DNA of 58,318 bases, from NCBI RefSeq assembly GCF_002266425.1, contig NZ_NPMN01000029.1, positions 1 through 58,318 of the forward strand. Reading direction: 5' to 3'. The DNA is from Tissierella sp. P1 (GTDB lineage: Bacteria; Bacillota; Clostridia; Tissierellales; Tissierellaceae). Made by a program: the position numbers and the translations under genes. A model generated the notes under the pieces. It was not told the DNA's origin and did no database searches. It worked only from the letters and a program-made list of their open reading frames with translations. Shown here one piece after another: positions 26,418-36,769 of the stretch. Every line of letters starts with the position of its first letter. Position 1 is the first letter of the stretch.

Positions 26418-27191
26418 ATGAGAGAAATACTTAAAATAAGCAAACTTAATAAAGTATATGAAGGCAAAGTCGCCTATAAAGCCTTGAAAAATATTAACCT
26501 TAATATTGAAGAGGGAGAATTTGTCGGTATAATGGGACCATCAGGAAGTGGAAAGACTACATTATTGAATATTATATCTACTATTGATTTACCTACATCA
26601 GGAGAAGTGATTATTAATGGTTCTAATCCTCATGATTTAAATAATAGTGAATTAGCTATGTTTAGAAGGAAAGAATTAGGTTTTGTATTTCAGGATTTTA
26701 ATCTATTAGATACCCTAACTATAGGGGAAAATATAATACTTCCTTTGACTTTGGATAAATATCCAGTAAAAGAGATGGAAGAAAAGCTCAAAGAAATAGT
26801 GAAAAAATTAGGGATTGAAGAAATACTGGATAAGAGAACTTATGAAATATCTGGAGGGCAAGCTCAGAGAGCAGCAATTGCCAGGGCAATAATAAATAGT
26901 CCCAGTCTATTATTAGCTGATGAACCAACTGGAAACTTGGATTCTAAGGCGGCTAAGGATGTTATGGAACTATTTTATAATATAAATGTTAAAGAAAAGG
27001 TTACTACTTTAATGGTTACTCATGATCCGTATACAGCTAGTTTTTGTCATAGGGTAATATTTATAAAGGATGGAGAGCTATATAATGAAATTTATCGTGG
27101 AAATAAACGAGAATTATTCTATCAAGAAATCATGGATATTCTTTCCTTGTTAGGAGGAGATAAAAATGACTTTACATCAATTGGCTTTTAA
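26418..27191 (+). CDS. Bce-type ABC exporter ATPase
   Basis: 257 aa ATP-binding subunit: Walker A GPSGSGKTT (about residues 41-49), Q-loop in VFQDFN, signature ISGGQAQRAA, Walker B LLLADEPTGNLD, H-loop VTHD. It belongs to the MacB/LolD/BceA group, acting in peptide-antibiotic removal and flux sensing. The ATG 26418 is chosen over 26409, which abuts AGAGG. Its 3' end overlaps the permease gene by 26 bp. Confidence 0.93.
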   Translation: MREILKISKLNKVYEGKVAYKALKNINLNIEEGEFVGIMGPSGSGKTTLLNIISTIDLPTSGEVIINGSNPHDLNNSELAMFRRKELGFVFQDFNLLDTLTIGENIILPLTLDKYPVKEMEEKLKEIVKKLGIEEILDKRTYEISGGQAQRAAIARAIINSPSLLLADEPTGNLDSKAAKDVMELFYNINVKEKVTTLMVTHDPYTASFCHRVIFIKDGELYNEIYRGNKRELFYQEIMDILSLLGGDKNDFTSIGF

Positions 27192-29058
27192 TAATATTAA
27201 AAGAAATATGAATGCTTATACTGCATATCTTTTTAGTTGTATATTTGCAGTATTTATATTTTTTTCTTTTGCAATATCTTTATTCCATCCATTATTATTT
27301 AGCTCCTATGAAACTGGGTCTTCAATATTTATAGCTTTAACTATAGGAGAGGTTATAATTTTTTCCTTTGCTTTTTTATTTGTACTATATTCATTAAGTA
27401 CATTTTTGAAAGCTAGAAAGAAAGAATTTGGAATTTTAACTATATTGGGAATGACTAAGAAAGATTTTAATAGACTAATATTTGTTGAAAATATAATGAT
27501 AGGAGTTTTATCTATTTTATCAGGTTTGATAATTGGATTGGCTTTATCTAAACTATTTTTGATGTTCACTAGCAAGTTCTTAGGAGTTGAAAATTTAGGT
27601 TTTTATTTTCCATTAAAAGCTATAGCCCTGACTACTATCTGTTTTTCTATAATTTTTATACTGATTTCATTTATTACACCAAAACTAATTAGTATGGAAA
27701 AGACAGTGGAACTTTTAAAGGCAGGAAAAAAACCTAAGAAAGCTCCTAAAATTTCAATATCATTAGCCTTGATATCTATTTTTATGATAGGTTCTGGATA
27801 CTATTTAGGTTTAACAGGAGATAGATATACACAAAGCTTTGTTCCCTATTTAATGGTGGGATTAATAGTTTTAGGTACTCTACTGTTATTTAATCAATTT
27901 AGTGTACTTGTATTGAATCTATTGAAAAAAAACAAAAAGATTTATTTAAATAAAACAAATTTACTATGGATTTCTAATCTTTCTTATAAAATAAAAGATA
28001 ATGCAAGAATGTTATTTTTAGTGTCTATCACTTCTGCCGTAACTTTTATATCTGTAGGTTTACTTTATTTAATGAAGACTAATCAGGTTTCTTCAACTAA
28101 GATTCACTTTCCATTTCCTTTTACCTATGTATCCATGGAAGGAAATCAAGTGGAATTCACCCATTTGTCCAGAATAGAAGAAAGTCTCAAAGCTAAAGGG
28201 TTTTCTTATGGCAAATACGAGATAGAATATATAAAGGATACAATGGAAGGCAAAAAAGATTTCTATGCAATAAAACAATCAGACTTTAATAATATGGGAT
28301 ATGCCTTAGGTATAAAAGATATAAATGTTAATGAAAGTGAAGGAGTATTAATAAATTCTTATATGGACAGGAGAGAATGGGAAAAAGTAAAAGCATTCTA
28401 TTCAGAAGTTTATCTAGATAGGAATGGATTAAAGTTTAATATAGTAGATACTATAGATGAAAATGTAGTTACTCAAGGCTTATTAAATACTATCATAGTA
28501 GTGGATGACCAGACTTTTAATAGTTTAAAAGGCAATATAGAGAAAGTATATCTTTATGATACAGAAAGATGGACGGAAACGGGAGAGATAGCTGTATCCT
28601 TGAAAAATGAATTTCAGCATAAATACGAAGACCCTTTTATATTCCTTACAGCCGGAGACATGTATGAAGTAGAACTACAGCAAGCAAATATATTATTATA
28701 TATTGGATTTTTTATTGGAGTAATATTCTTTATAGGAGCAGGAAGCTTTTTATATTTTAGATTTTATAGTTCTCTAAATGATGAAAAGGAAAAATATAAA
28801 AATATTTCAAAACTGGGTTTATCCAATAAAGAGTTAAAAAAAGTTACAACAATTGAAACGACCATTTTATTCTTTACTCCATATATTGTTGCTGCAATCC
28901 ATTCTTTAATAGCTATAGAGATGTTAAAATCATCCTCTCAGGATATTATAGGCTCTAAATCTGTTGTAGTATTAATTGGATTTTTTATAGTGCAAGGGAT
29001 ATATTTTTTAGGAGTTAGGCAGAGGTTTAATAAGCATTTAGTAAAATATATAAGATAA
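27166..29058 (+). CDS. Bce-type ABC exporter permease
   Basis: 630 aa with ten predicted membrane segments. The N-terminus MTLHQLAFNNIKRNMNAYTA is the BceB signature; a large extracellular domain lies between segments seven and eight (about residues 310-505), the part that contacts the antibiotic-lipid complex and kinase. FtsX-like segments lie at about 50-170 and 510-620. GGAGG lies 8 bases before the ATG, inside the ATPase gene. With the kinase and regulator it forms a sensing and detoxification unit, likely against cell-wall-active peptides. Confidence 0.92.
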   Translation: MTLHQLAFNNIKRNMNAYTAYLFSCIFAVFIFFSFAISLFHPLLFSSYETGSSIFIALTIGEVIIFSFAFLFVLYSLSTFLKARKKEFGILTILGMTKKDFNRLIFVENIMIGVLSILSGLIIGLALSKLFLMFTSKFLGVENLGFYFPLKAIALTTICFSIIFILISFITPKLISMEKTVELLKAGKKPKKAPKISISLALISIFMIGSGYYLGLTGDRYTQSFVPYLMVGLIVLGTLLLFNQFSVLVLNLLKKNKKIYLNKTNLLWISNLSYKIKDNARMLFLVSITSAVTFISVGLLYLMKTNQVSSTKIHFPFPFTYVSMEGNQVEFTHLSRIEESLKAKGFSYGKYEIEYIKDTMEGKKDFYAIKQSDFNNMGYALGIKDINVNESEGVLINSYMDRREWEKVKAFYSEVYLDRNGLKFNIVDTIDENVVTQGLLNTIIVVDDQTFNSLKGNIEKVYLYDTERWTETGEIAVSLKNEFQHKYEDPFIFLTAGDMYEVELQQANILLYIGFFIGVIFFIGAGSFLYFRFYSSLNDEKEKYKNISKLGLSNKELKKVTTIETTILFFTPYIVAAIHSLIAIEMLKSSSQDIIGSKSVVVLIGFFIVQGIYFLGVRQRFNKHLVKYIR

Positions 29059-29134
29059 AGAATATATTATGTTTTAAATAGATTTTTTAGAGATACTTCA
29101 ATGAGATATACTATGAGAAAAGTAATTATTATAG

Positions 29135-29247
29135 TTATCCACCATTTGTCCATAACATATCCACAGGTAAAAAAGGACAAAATTAAATTATTGACAGTTT
29201 TACACAGACTTATACACATTATCCACAGAAATAATTCACAATCCACA
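29135..29247 (+). other. Cluster of DnaA-box-like 9-mers
   Basis: Two perfect consensus boxes lie back to back, TTATACACA (29210-29218) and TTATCCACA (29219-29227). One-mismatch copies occur at 29135-29143 (TTATCCACC), 29157-29165 (ATATCCACA), 29198-29206 (TTTTACACA) and 29232-29240 (TAATTCACA), with CAATCCACA at 29239. All point the same way and AT-rich DNA follows. dnaA and dnaN are not in the window, so this may be a DnaA-titration or regulatory cluster, not the origin itself. Confidence 0.6.
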
Positions 29248-29336
29248 ATTTTAAATTCACATTTTATTAACAAAATGCATTTTTCAGAAAAAATTGTTAA
29301 TAAAATTAGGATATTATGTTTTGTTTTAAATTAAAA

Positions 29337-29369
29337 AAAACTTAATATAATGTTATTATATTAAGTTTT
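29337..29369. terminator. Bidirectional AT-rich terminator hairpin
   Basis: A perfect 13-bp stem (29338-29350 with 29356-29368) with a TGTTA loop, flanked by A and T runs, lies upstream of hpf and downstream of the ABC exporter operon. Confidence 0.65.
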
Positions 29370-29436
29370 AGGGTAATATATATAACAAATAGTATAAGCT
29401 ATTATCTATAATGCTTATATGAAAGGAGCTGGGTTT

Positions 29437-29970
29437 ATGAAATTAAATTTCACTGGAAAAAATATGGAAATAACAGATGCATTACGCGATGTAACAGAGA
29501 AAAAGCTAGGAAAATTGGACAAATATTTCCAAAAAGATATTGAGGGAAATGTCACTTTCAGTTCAGAAAAGAATAGGAAAATAATTGAGGTAACCATAAA
29601 CCTACCTGGCACTATTATTAGAGCTGAAGAATCAACAGACGATATGTATGCATCCATTGATAAGACAGTTGATGTATTAGAAAGGCAAATTAGGAAACAT
29701 AAGACAAAATTACAAAAAAGATACCAAAATAATGAAACCATTAGATTTGAAAATGTATTGCCTCTACCAATGGAGGATGATTCCGAAAAACCAAAACTAG
29801 TAAGAAGGAAGAGATTTGGACTAAAACCAATGTCATCAGAAGAAGCAATATTACAAATGGAGCTACTTAGACATAATTTCTACGTATTCTTAGATTCAGA
29901 TAATGAAGGTGTAAGTATAGTTTATAAACGAAAAGACGGTAATTATGGATTGATAGAGCCAGAGCTTTAA
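29437..29970 (+). CDS. hpf: Ribosome hibernation-promoting factor, long form
   Basis: 177 aa. The N-terminal S30AE/YfiA domain (about residues 1-100) starts LNFTGKNMEITDALRDVTEKK, shown in part, and the C-terminal dimerisation domain (about 118-177) carries RRKRFGLKPMSSEEAILQMELL in part. The long form forms 100S ribosome dimers in stationary phase. ATG 29437 follows GGAG. Its position directly before secA and prfB is conserved in many Firmicutes. Confidence 0.95.
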   Translation: MKLNFTGKNMEITDALRDVTEKKLGKLDKYFQKDIEGNVTFSSEKNRKIIEVTINLPGTIIRAEESTDDMYASIDKTVDVLERQIRKHKTKLQKRYQNNETIRFENVLPLPMEDDSEKPKLVRRKRFGLKPMSSEEAILQMELLRHNFYVFLDSDNEGVSIVYKRKDGNYGLIEPEL

Positions 29971-29983
29971 TATAGAATTACTT

Positions 29984-30013
29984 AAAAGGCAGGACGTATA
30001 CCCTGCCTTTTTT
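29984..30013 (+). terminator. Terminator after hpf
   Basis: AAAAGGCAGG (29984-29993) pairs with CCTGCCTTTT (30002-30011), followed by Ts. Confidence 0.8.
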
Positions 30014-30100
30014 ATGTCAATCTTATAGTTGAAAGGAATATTAATAAGTGATAAAATAATATGATAGCTGTAATATTGAAGTTGAAAGGTGTGGTTTGGA

Positions 30101-32839
30101 ATGGCGAGCCTATTTGAAAAATTATTTGGTACCTATAGCGATAGGGAATTAAAAAAGATTACACCTCTAGTAGATAAAATAGAATCACTAGATGGAGAGA
30201 TGCAAAAATTAACAGATCAACAGTTAAAAGAAAAGACATTAGAATTTAAGAATAGATTAAATCAAAATGAAACCCTTGATGATATTTTACCAGAGGCTTT
30301 TGCAGTAGTGAGAGAGGCATCATATAGAGTACTTGGTATAAAACATTTTAGAGTTCAATTAATTGGTGGAATAATACTTCATCAAGGTAGAATCTCAGAG
30401 ATGAAAACAGGAGAAGGTAAAACTTTAATGGCTACCTTACCAGCATATTTAAATGCCCTAACAGGTAAAGGTGTTCATATAGTTACAGTAAATGATTACT
30501 TAGCCAAAAGAGATAAAGAATGGATGGGTAAGGTATATGAATTTTTAGGTCTTACAGTTGGATGTATTGTTCATGGTATAAGTAATCAAGAAAGAAAGGC
30601 TGCTTATAATTACGATATTACCTATGGTACAAATAATGAATTTGGTTTTGATTATCTTAGAGATAATATGGTTATCTATAAAGAGGACATGGTTCAAAGA
30701 CCGCTTTATTTTGCCATAGTTGACGAAGTGGATAGTATACTAGTAGATGAGGCTAGAACCCCTCTTATTATTTCAGGAACAGGAGACAAATCTACAAAGC
30801 TTTATGAAATGGCTGATAGCTTTGCAAGAACATTGACTAGTAGAATAATGGATCCTGGCGAAGAAAAGATGGATCCATTTAATAGAGAAATTAAAGAAGA
30901 AACTGTAGATTATGTAATAGACGAAAAAGCTAAGTCATGCTCTATTACTGAAAAGGGTACTGCAAAGGCAGAATCTTTCTTTGGTATTGAGAATTTATCT
31001 GATATAGAAAATATGGAAATAGCTCATCATGTTAATCAGGCTTTAAAAGCTAGATCTATAATGAAGAGAGATATTGATTATGTAGTGAAAGATGGAGAAG
31101 TAATTATTGTAGATGAATTTACTGGAAGACTTATGTATGGTAGAAGATATAGTGATGGACTTCATCAAGCGATAGAAGCTAAGGAAAAATTAAATGTAAA
31201 GAGTGAGTCCAAGACTCTGGCAACTATTACATTCCAAAATTATTTTAGAATGTATACTAAACTTTCTGGTATGACTGGTACTGCTAAAACAGAAGAAGCT
31301 GAGTTTAGAGAAATATATGATATGGACGTAGTTGAAATACCTACAAATAAACCTGTAATAAGACAGGATTTAGCAGATGTTATTTATCGTAGTGAAGAAG
31401 CTAAGTTTAGAGCTGTAGTAAGAGAGATCAAGGAGAAACATGCAACAGGTCAGCCTATATTAGTAGGTACTATTACTATTGAAAGATCAGAGTTGCTTTC
31501 CAAAATGCTAAAAAAAGAAGGTATTCCTCATGAAGTATTAAATGCAAAGCATCATGACAGAGAGGCAGAGATAGTAGCTCAAGCCGGTAGATTCGGTTCG
31601 GTTACTATAGCTACCAATATGGCTGGTAGAGGTACAGATATAGTCCTTGGAGGTAATCCTGAATTCCTTGCAAAGCAAGAGATGAGAAAGAAAGGATTTA
31701 CAGATGAAATCTTATCTTTAGTAGATAGTTTCTATGATACGGATAATGAAGAAGTTCTAGCAGCAAGAAAGACTTATCAAGAATTACATGATAAATATAA
31801 AGTAGAAACTGATGCAGAAAATAAAAAGGTATTAGAAGCTGGTGGACTTCACATAATTGGTACAGAAAGACATGAGTCAAGACGTATAGATAATCAGCTT
31901 AGAGGACGTGCTGGCAGACAGGGAGACCCTGGTTCTTCAAGGTTTTACATATCCTTAGAAGATGATTTGATGAGATTATTTGGTGGAGAAAGAATAATTA
32001 ATCTAATAGATGGTTTAAAAATGCCAGAAGATGAGCCTTTGGAACATTCAATGCTTACAAAATCCATAGAAAATGCCCAAAAGAAGGTAGAGGGAAACAA
32101 CTTTGGTATTAGAAAGCATGTATTAAAATATGATGATGTTATGAATAAACAAAGAGAAGTTATCTATGGAGAAAGAAGAAAAGTATTAGAGGGAGAAGAT
32201 TTAAGATCTCATATCCAGGAGATGGCTAAATCTCTAGTAATGGATAATATTGAAATATATACTAGACAGAGTAAATATCCAGAGGAGTGGGATCTAGAGG
32301 GATTAGAAAATTATGTAATGAATCTTTTCGATATCAATAAAAAATTCTTATCTTTCACAGATATAGAAAGTATTACAAAAGAAGCATTAATAGATAAAAT
32401 AATTGAAAAGGCTGAAGAAAAATATAAAGCTAAGGAATTAGATTTTGGTGAAGAAAGATTTAGAGAAGTAGAAAGAGTAGTTTTGCTTCAAGTAGTAGAT
32501 AGTAAATGGATGGATCATATAGATGCTATGGATCAGTTAAGACAAGGAATTGGTCTTAGAGCATATGGGCAAGAGGACCCTGTTCGTGCATATCAGAATG
32601 AAGGATTTGATATGTTTAATGAAATGACCCATAGTATTTGGGAAGATACTGTAAGATTCCTCTATCAAGTAGAAAATCCTGAAAAGGTTCAAAGAAAGAA
32701 AGTAGCAGAACCTGTATCTACCAATGCAGATGAAATAAGCAAAACTATTGTAAATAAAGAGAAAAAAGTAGGAAGAAATGATCCTTGTCCATGTGGCAGT
32801 GGAAAGAAATATAAGAAATGCTGTGGACAGAATGAGTAG
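30101..32839 (+). CDS. secA: Preprotein translocase ATPase SecA
   Basis: 912 aa motor of the Sec pathway, acting at the inner face of the membrane with SecYEG. Nucleotide-binding domain 1 has Walker [12 protein letters not shown] (about residues 100-110) and the [12 protein letters not shown] segment (about 208-219); the preprotein cross-linking domain interrupts it; NBD2 includes NMAGRGTDI and the [10 protein letters not shown] segment. The C-terminus carries the zinc-binding SEC-C motif ([14 protein letters not shown]). ATG 30101 follows AAAGGTG. Full length. Confidence 0.97.
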   Translation: MASLFEKLFGTYSDRELKKITPLVDKIESLDGEMQKLTDQQLKEKTLEFKNRLNQNETLDDILPEAFAVVREASYRVLGIKHFRVQLIGGIILHQGRISEMKTGEGKTLMATLPAYLNALTGKGVHIVTVNDYLAKRDKEWMGKVYEFLGLTVGCIVHGISNQERKAAYNYDITYGTNNEFGFDYLRDNMVIYKEDMVQRPLYFAIVDEVDSILVDEARTPLIISGTGDKSTKLYEMADSFARTLTSRIMDPGEEKMDPFNREIKEETVDYVIDEKAKSCSITEKGTAKAESFFGIENLSDIENMEIAHHVNQALKARSIMKRDIDYVVKDGEVIIVDEFTGRLMYGRRYSDGLHQAIEAKEKLNVKSESKTLATITFQNYFRMYTKLSGMTGTAKTEEAEFREIYDMDVVEIPTNKPVIRQDLADVIYRSEEAKFRAVVREIKEKHATGQPILVGTITIERSELLSKMLKKEGIPHEVLNAKHHDREAEIVAQAGRFGSVTIATNMAGRGTDIVLGGNPEFLAKQEMRKKGFTDEILSLVDSFYDTDNEEVLAARKTYQELHDKYKVETDAENKKVLEAGGLHIIGTERHESRRIDNQLRGRAGRQGDPGSSRFYISLEDDLMRLFGGERIINLIDGLKMPEDEPLEHSMLTKSIENAQKKVEGNNFGIRKHVLKYDDVMNKQREVIYGERRKVLEGEDLRSHIQEMAKSLVMDNIEIYTRQSKYPEEWDLEGLENYVMNLFDINKKFLSFTDIESITKEALIDKIIEKAEEKYKAKELDFGEERFREVERVVLLQVVDSKWMDHIDAMDQLRQGIGLRAYGQEDPVRAYQNEGFDMFNEMTHSIWEDTVRFLYQVENPEKVQRKKVAEPVSTNADEISKTIVNKEKKVGRNDPCPCGSGKKYKKCCGQNE

Positions 32840-32932
32840 TTAATAGTGAATAACTAATAGTGAATAGTTAAAAGACAAAAGACCCTAAACATCTACTAAA
32901 AACTTTTCACTATTCACTTTTCACTATTAACT
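32838..32932. repeat. TAGTGAATA-type palindromic intergenic repeat, copy 1
   Basis: Short AGTGAATAGT-like units form a 13-bp perfect stem at the ends (32838-32850 with 32920-32932) and further internal pairing. It starts at the secA stop codon and ends in seven As. A similar element follows the amidohydrolase gene at about 37925-38018. The pair may act as terminators or small mobile palindromes. Confidence 0.65.
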
Positions 32933-32951
32933 AAAAAAATGGGGTGATATA

Positions 32952-34059
32952 TTGCAGGATATTTATTTAGATAAAGAAAAACTTAATGAAATAAAAGAGA
33001 CTGTTGAAGAATTGGGTGTTTCACTTTGACATCCAAGGACTTAGGGATAAGGTTATTGATTTAGAGCAGCAATCCTATGAAGAGGATTTTTGGAAAGAGA
33101 TAGATAAAGCCCAAAAAACCATGCAGGAAATTAAGTCCTTGAAAAATCAAGTTAAAGAGTATGATGATTTGATAGAAGCAATAGAGGATTTAGAAACGTT
33201 AATAGATTTAGTCCTTGAAGAAGAAGCTTATGATATGTATAAGGAAATAGAAACAGGACTTAAGGAATTGTCCATAAAGGCAGATGAATTCAAATTAAGT
33301 ACCCTATTATCCGGTGAGTTTGATAAGAATAATGCGATTCTTTCGATACACTCTGGAGCAGGAGGATTGGAAGCTCAAGATTGGGCTGAAATGCTCTTAA
33401 GGTTATATAGAAGATGGGCAGAGCAAAAAGGATTTCAAGTTGAAACCTTGGATCTTTTAGCAGATACTGAGGGTGGTATAAAATCTGTTACATTACTTAT
33501 AAAGGGATATAATGCATATGGATATTTAAAATCTGAAAAAGGAGTTCATAGATTAGTAAGAATATCTCCATTTGACTCTGCTGGAAAGAGGCATACATCC
33601 TTTGCTAGTATAGATGTATATCCAGAGTTAGATGATGAAGTAAATATTGAGATTAATCCTTCAGATTTAAAAATAGATACTTATAGATCTGGTGGTGCTG
33701 GAGGTCAGCACGTAAATACAACAGACTCCGCGGTGAGAATTACACATATTCCCACGGGTATCATAGTTCAATGTCAAAATGAAAGATCTCAAATCAGTAA
33801 TAGGCACACTGCTTTAAATATGCTAAAGGCTAAGTTAGTACAATTAAAAGAAGAAGAGCAAAAAGAAAAAATAGAAGACCTTCAGGGCAGCTATAATCAA
33901 ATAGGCTGGGGATCACAAATAAGGTCTTATGTATTCCACCCATATAGTATGGTGAAAGATCATAGAACCAATGCAGAAGTTGGAGATGTATATGGTGTAA
34001 TGGATGGAGATATTGATATTTTCATAAATGAATATTTAAAACAAAAAGCCCTTTCATAA
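32952..34059 (+). CDS. prfB: Peptide chain release factor 2, programmed +1 frameshift
   Basis: 368 aa when joined as 32952-33026 plus 33028-34059. The TTG at 32952 follows GGGGTGA. The first 25 codons end in CTT TGA C at 33024-33030, the canonical autoregulatory slippage site: when RF2 is scarce the ribosome shifts at the in-frame UGA and reads GAC. The body has the GGQ catalytic motif (SGGAGGQHVNTTDSAV) and the family C-terminus. The Shine-Dalgarno-like stimulator is weak: GGGTG ends 5 bases before CTT, not 3. Recognises UGA and UAA. Confidence 0.96.
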
Positions 34060-34071
34060 AAAGGGCTTTTT
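34043..34071 (+). terminator. Terminator overlapping the prfB stop
   Basis: AAAAAGCCCTTT (34043-34054) pairs with AAAGGGCTTTTT (34060-34071); the prfB stop codon is in the loop. Confidence 0.85.
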
Positions 34072-34198
34072 AATCGTAAAGTATCAAACATTAATTTAAC
34101 TTTGGGATTTAAGACTTTGCTTGTTATTAAAGCTTTTTTATAGTAAAAGAGGAATTTTTGATTTTACGTCGAATAATTAATAATAGGAAAGTTCGTTT

Positions 34199-34512
34199 AT
34201 GACCTAACCCAGTGAACGTAGATCCTATCGGACACCACTAAATTAAGCCCTATGGGGTAAATAGAGGTTGTGAACTGTAGGTAGGTCAAACGCAACACTT
34301 GCTACGCTCACTAACGTTCGCTTCGCTGTTCGTTTTGTCTACAATTGGCTAGTACTTATTGGACAAAAAGGCAACGAATAGAATTTATCATTGGGAGTGT
34401 CCGTTAGGACCAAATCTATGCGAACTTGAGAGCCCTTACAGGACTACTGAATTATATCCTGCGGAGCAAAGCAAGGTTGCAAATAAATTTGTGTTTCGAG
34501 ACTGCGATAATT
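34199..34512. repeat. Unusual GC-richer intergenic element, full-length copy
   Basis: About 314 bases between prfB and the Tex gene, clearly less AT-rich than its surroundings and with no reading frame. It begins ATGACCTAACCCAGTGAACG and ends ACTGCGATAAT; nearly identical ends, with the middle absent, recur at 42116-42165. It contains several internal inverted repeats, for example CCTATCGGACAC (34224-34235) against GTGTCCGTTAGG near 34398, and GACCTA (34201-34206) against TAGGTC near 34283. Either a small repeat element or a structured RNA. Confidence 0.55.
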
Positions 34513-34525
34513 AAGTGGAGGGAAG

Positions 34526-36631
34526 ATGAATATGGATATTTTAAAAGTGCTTGTTGATGAGTTTAAATTAAAACCTTATCAAGTAAAAAATACAGTGGAA
34601 TTATTAGATGAATGTAATACTATACCATTTATAGCCAGATATAGGAAGGAACAGACAGGAGAGTTACAAGACGTTGTTATAAGAGATTTATCAAATAGGT
34701 TAACTTATTTAAGAAACCTAGAGGCAAGAAAAGAGGAAGTTATAAGGCTTATTGATGAGCAGGGAAAACTTACTGATGAACTGAGAAAAGAAATTATAGA
34801 TTCAGAAACACTCCAAAGAATTGATGATTTATACAGACCATTTAGACCAAAGAGAAGAACTAGAGCTACTATTGCAAAGGAAAAAGGCTTGGAGCCTCTT
34901 GCAGAAATCATATTTACTCAATCCTTAGATAAGGAAGAATTTAAAAATAGAATAATTAGCTTTATAGATGAAGAAAAGGGAGTAAATAACGAAGAAGAAG
35001 CTTTAGCTGGTGCTATGGATATTATTGCTGAAATAGTATCTGATGATCCGGATAATAGGGAAATCATTAAGAAAATTATTAATGATAAGGGGATTTTAGT
35101 AGTAGAAGGAGTAGACAAGGAAGAAAAAACTGTATATGAGATGTATTATGATTATAAAGAGCCTGTAAAAGCCATAGCAAATCATAGAATATTAGCTATA
35201 AATAGAGGAGAAAAGGATAAAAAGTTAAAGGTTGCATTAAATATAGATGGTGTTGATTTAATAGAGTTACTAGGAGATAGACTGATAAAAGATAAAAGCA
35301 AAGATACTGCAATTTACATACAAAGAGCGGTGGATGATGGCTATAAGAGACTACTCTTTCCTTCAATAGAGAGAGAAATAAGAAATAACTTAACAGAAAG
35401 AGCTGAAGAGGAAGCTATAAAGGTTTTTGCAATAAACTTAAAACCGTTATTGCTTCAGCCGCCAATTAAAGGAAAAACCGTAATGGCAATAGATCCTGGA
35501 TTTAGAACTGGATGTAAGGTTGCCGTAGTTGATGAAACAGGCAAAATGCTAGATTATATTACAGTGTATCCTACAGAGCCTCAAAATAAGATAGAGGAAA
35601 CAAAGATTAAGTTAAAAGCGTTAATCCAAGAGTATAGTGTAGACATAATATCCATTGGAAATGGTACAGCATCTAGAGAAACTGAAATGGTAGTAGCTGA
35701 AATGTTAAAGGAAGTAAACAGAGAAGTCTCCTATATAATAGTTAGTGAAGCAGGAGCATCAATATATTCTGCATCAGAAGTAGGAATAAAAGAATTTCCA
35801 GATTTAGACGTATCCATTAGAGGAGCTGTATCTATTGGAAGAAGGCTGCAAGATCCTATGGCAGAATTGGTGAAAATTGAACCAAGACATATTGGTGTAG
35901 GACAATATCAGCATGATTTAAACCAAGGGAAACTTGATGAAGCTCTTACAGGAGTTGTAGAGGATTGTGTAAATAGTGTAGGAGTAGATTTAAATACTGC
36001 ATCTCCATCTCTATTAAAATATGTAGCTGGAGTATCTACTAGAGTTGCAAATAGTTTAGTTAAAGCTAGAGAAGAAATGGGTAAGTTTACCAGCAGGAAA
36101 GAACTTCTCAAGGTAAAGGGATTAGGAGAAAAGACTTTTGTCCAATGTGCAGGATTCTTGCGTATCCCTGGAGGTGATAATCCTTTAGATAATACAGGAG
36201 TTCATCCAGAATCCTATGAGGTAGCAGAAAAGCTACTTAAGATGGATTACTCTAAAGGAGAAATAGAAAAGATATCAGAGGAATTAGATATTGGGATTCC
36301 AACCCTTGAGGATATAATCAAAGAACTTGAAAAGCCAGGGAGAGACCCTAGAGATGAGATGCCGAAACCTATTTTGAGGCAAGATGTTCTTAAAATAGAA
36401 GATTTGAAGAAAGATATGGTACTAAGTGGTACTGTAAGAAATGTAGTAGACTTTGGTGCCTTTGTGGATATAGGAGTAAAAGAAGACGGCTTAGTTCATA
36501 TATCCCAACTTTCTAATAGATTTATTAAGCATCCTAAGGAAGTTGTTAAAGTAGGGGATATAGTTAAAGTTAGAATAGTGGAAGTAGATATGGAAAGAGG
36601 AAGAATCGCTTTAAGTATGAAGGAAGCTTAG
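34526..36631 (+). CDS. tex: Tex family RNA-binding protein (S1 domain)
   Basis: 701 aa. Order: N-terminal helical Tex_N (about 5-190), YqgF-like RNase H-fold domain beginning MAIDPGFRTGCKVAVVD (about 321-337), helix-hairpin-helix repeats (about 480-560, NTASPSLLKYVAGVS and KVKGLGEKTF), and a C-terminal S1 domain (about 628-701, GTVRNVVDFGAFVDIGVKEDG). Tex proteins bind nucleic acids and affect transcription. GGAGGG precedes the ATG at 34526; a second ATG two codons on at 34532 is equally possible. Monocistronic. Confidence 0.94.
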   Translation: MNMDILKVLVDEFKLKPYQVKNTVELLDECNTIPFIARYRKEQTGELQDVVIRDLSNRLTYLRNLEARKEEVIRLIDEQGKLTDELRKEIIDSETLQRIDDLYRPFRPKRRTRATIAKEKGLEPLAEIIFTQSLDKEEFKNRIISFIDEEKGVNNEEEALAGAMDIIAEIVSDDPDNREIIKKIINDKGILVVEGVDKEEKTVYEMYYDYKEPVKAIANHRILAINRGEKDKKLKVALNIDGVDLIELLGDRLIKDKSKDTAIYIQRAVDDGYKRLLFPSIEREIRNNLTERAEEEAIKVFAINLKPLLLQPPIKGKTVMAIDPGFRTGCKVAVVDETGKMLDYITVYPTEPQNKIEETKIKLKALIQEYSVDIISIGNGTASRETEMVVAEMLKEVNREVSYIIVSEAGASIYSASEVGIKEFPDLDVSIRGAVSIGRRLQDPMAELVKIEPRHIGVGQYQHDLNQGKLDEALTGVVEDCVNSVGVDLNTASPSLLKYVAGVSTRVANSLVKAREEMGKFTSRKELLKVKGLGEKTFVQCAGFLRIPGGDNPLDNTGVHPESYEVAEKLLKMDYSKGEIEKISEELDIGIPTLEDIIKELEKPGRDPRDEMPKPILRQDVLKIEDLKKDMVLSGTVRNVVDFGAFVDIGVKEDGLVHISQLSNRFIKHPKEVVKVGDIVKVRIVEVDMERGRIALSMKEA

Positions 36632-36769
36632 GCAATTAACAGTTTACAATTCATAATTCATAATTATAGGGAGCGAGTTTTGCTCGCCCGTAAATAATCA
36701 TTGAATAATCAGAATATAAAATATATAATATTATTTAGGGTAACGAAATAAAAATAAGGGGGAATTTTA

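Noticed and set aside
29101..29334. A 77-codon plus-strand reading frame before hpf
   Set aside because: It has no ribosome site, its peptide looks random, and the DNA is a DnaA-box cluster with AT-rich flanks.
29135..29340. Calling this stretch the chromosomal origin
   Set aside because: The boxes are suggestive, but dnaA/dnaN and skew information are missing, so only a DnaA-box cluster can be supported.
33004..34059. prfB as a simple frame starting at 33004
   Set aside because: This ignores the upstream TTG-initiated frame and the CTT TGA C slippage site; the joined form is the correct gene.
36671..36692. GGGAGCGAG/CTCGCCC hairpin after tex as a terminator
   Set aside because: The stem is short and bulged and no T run follows; it may only be a fragment of a repeat.
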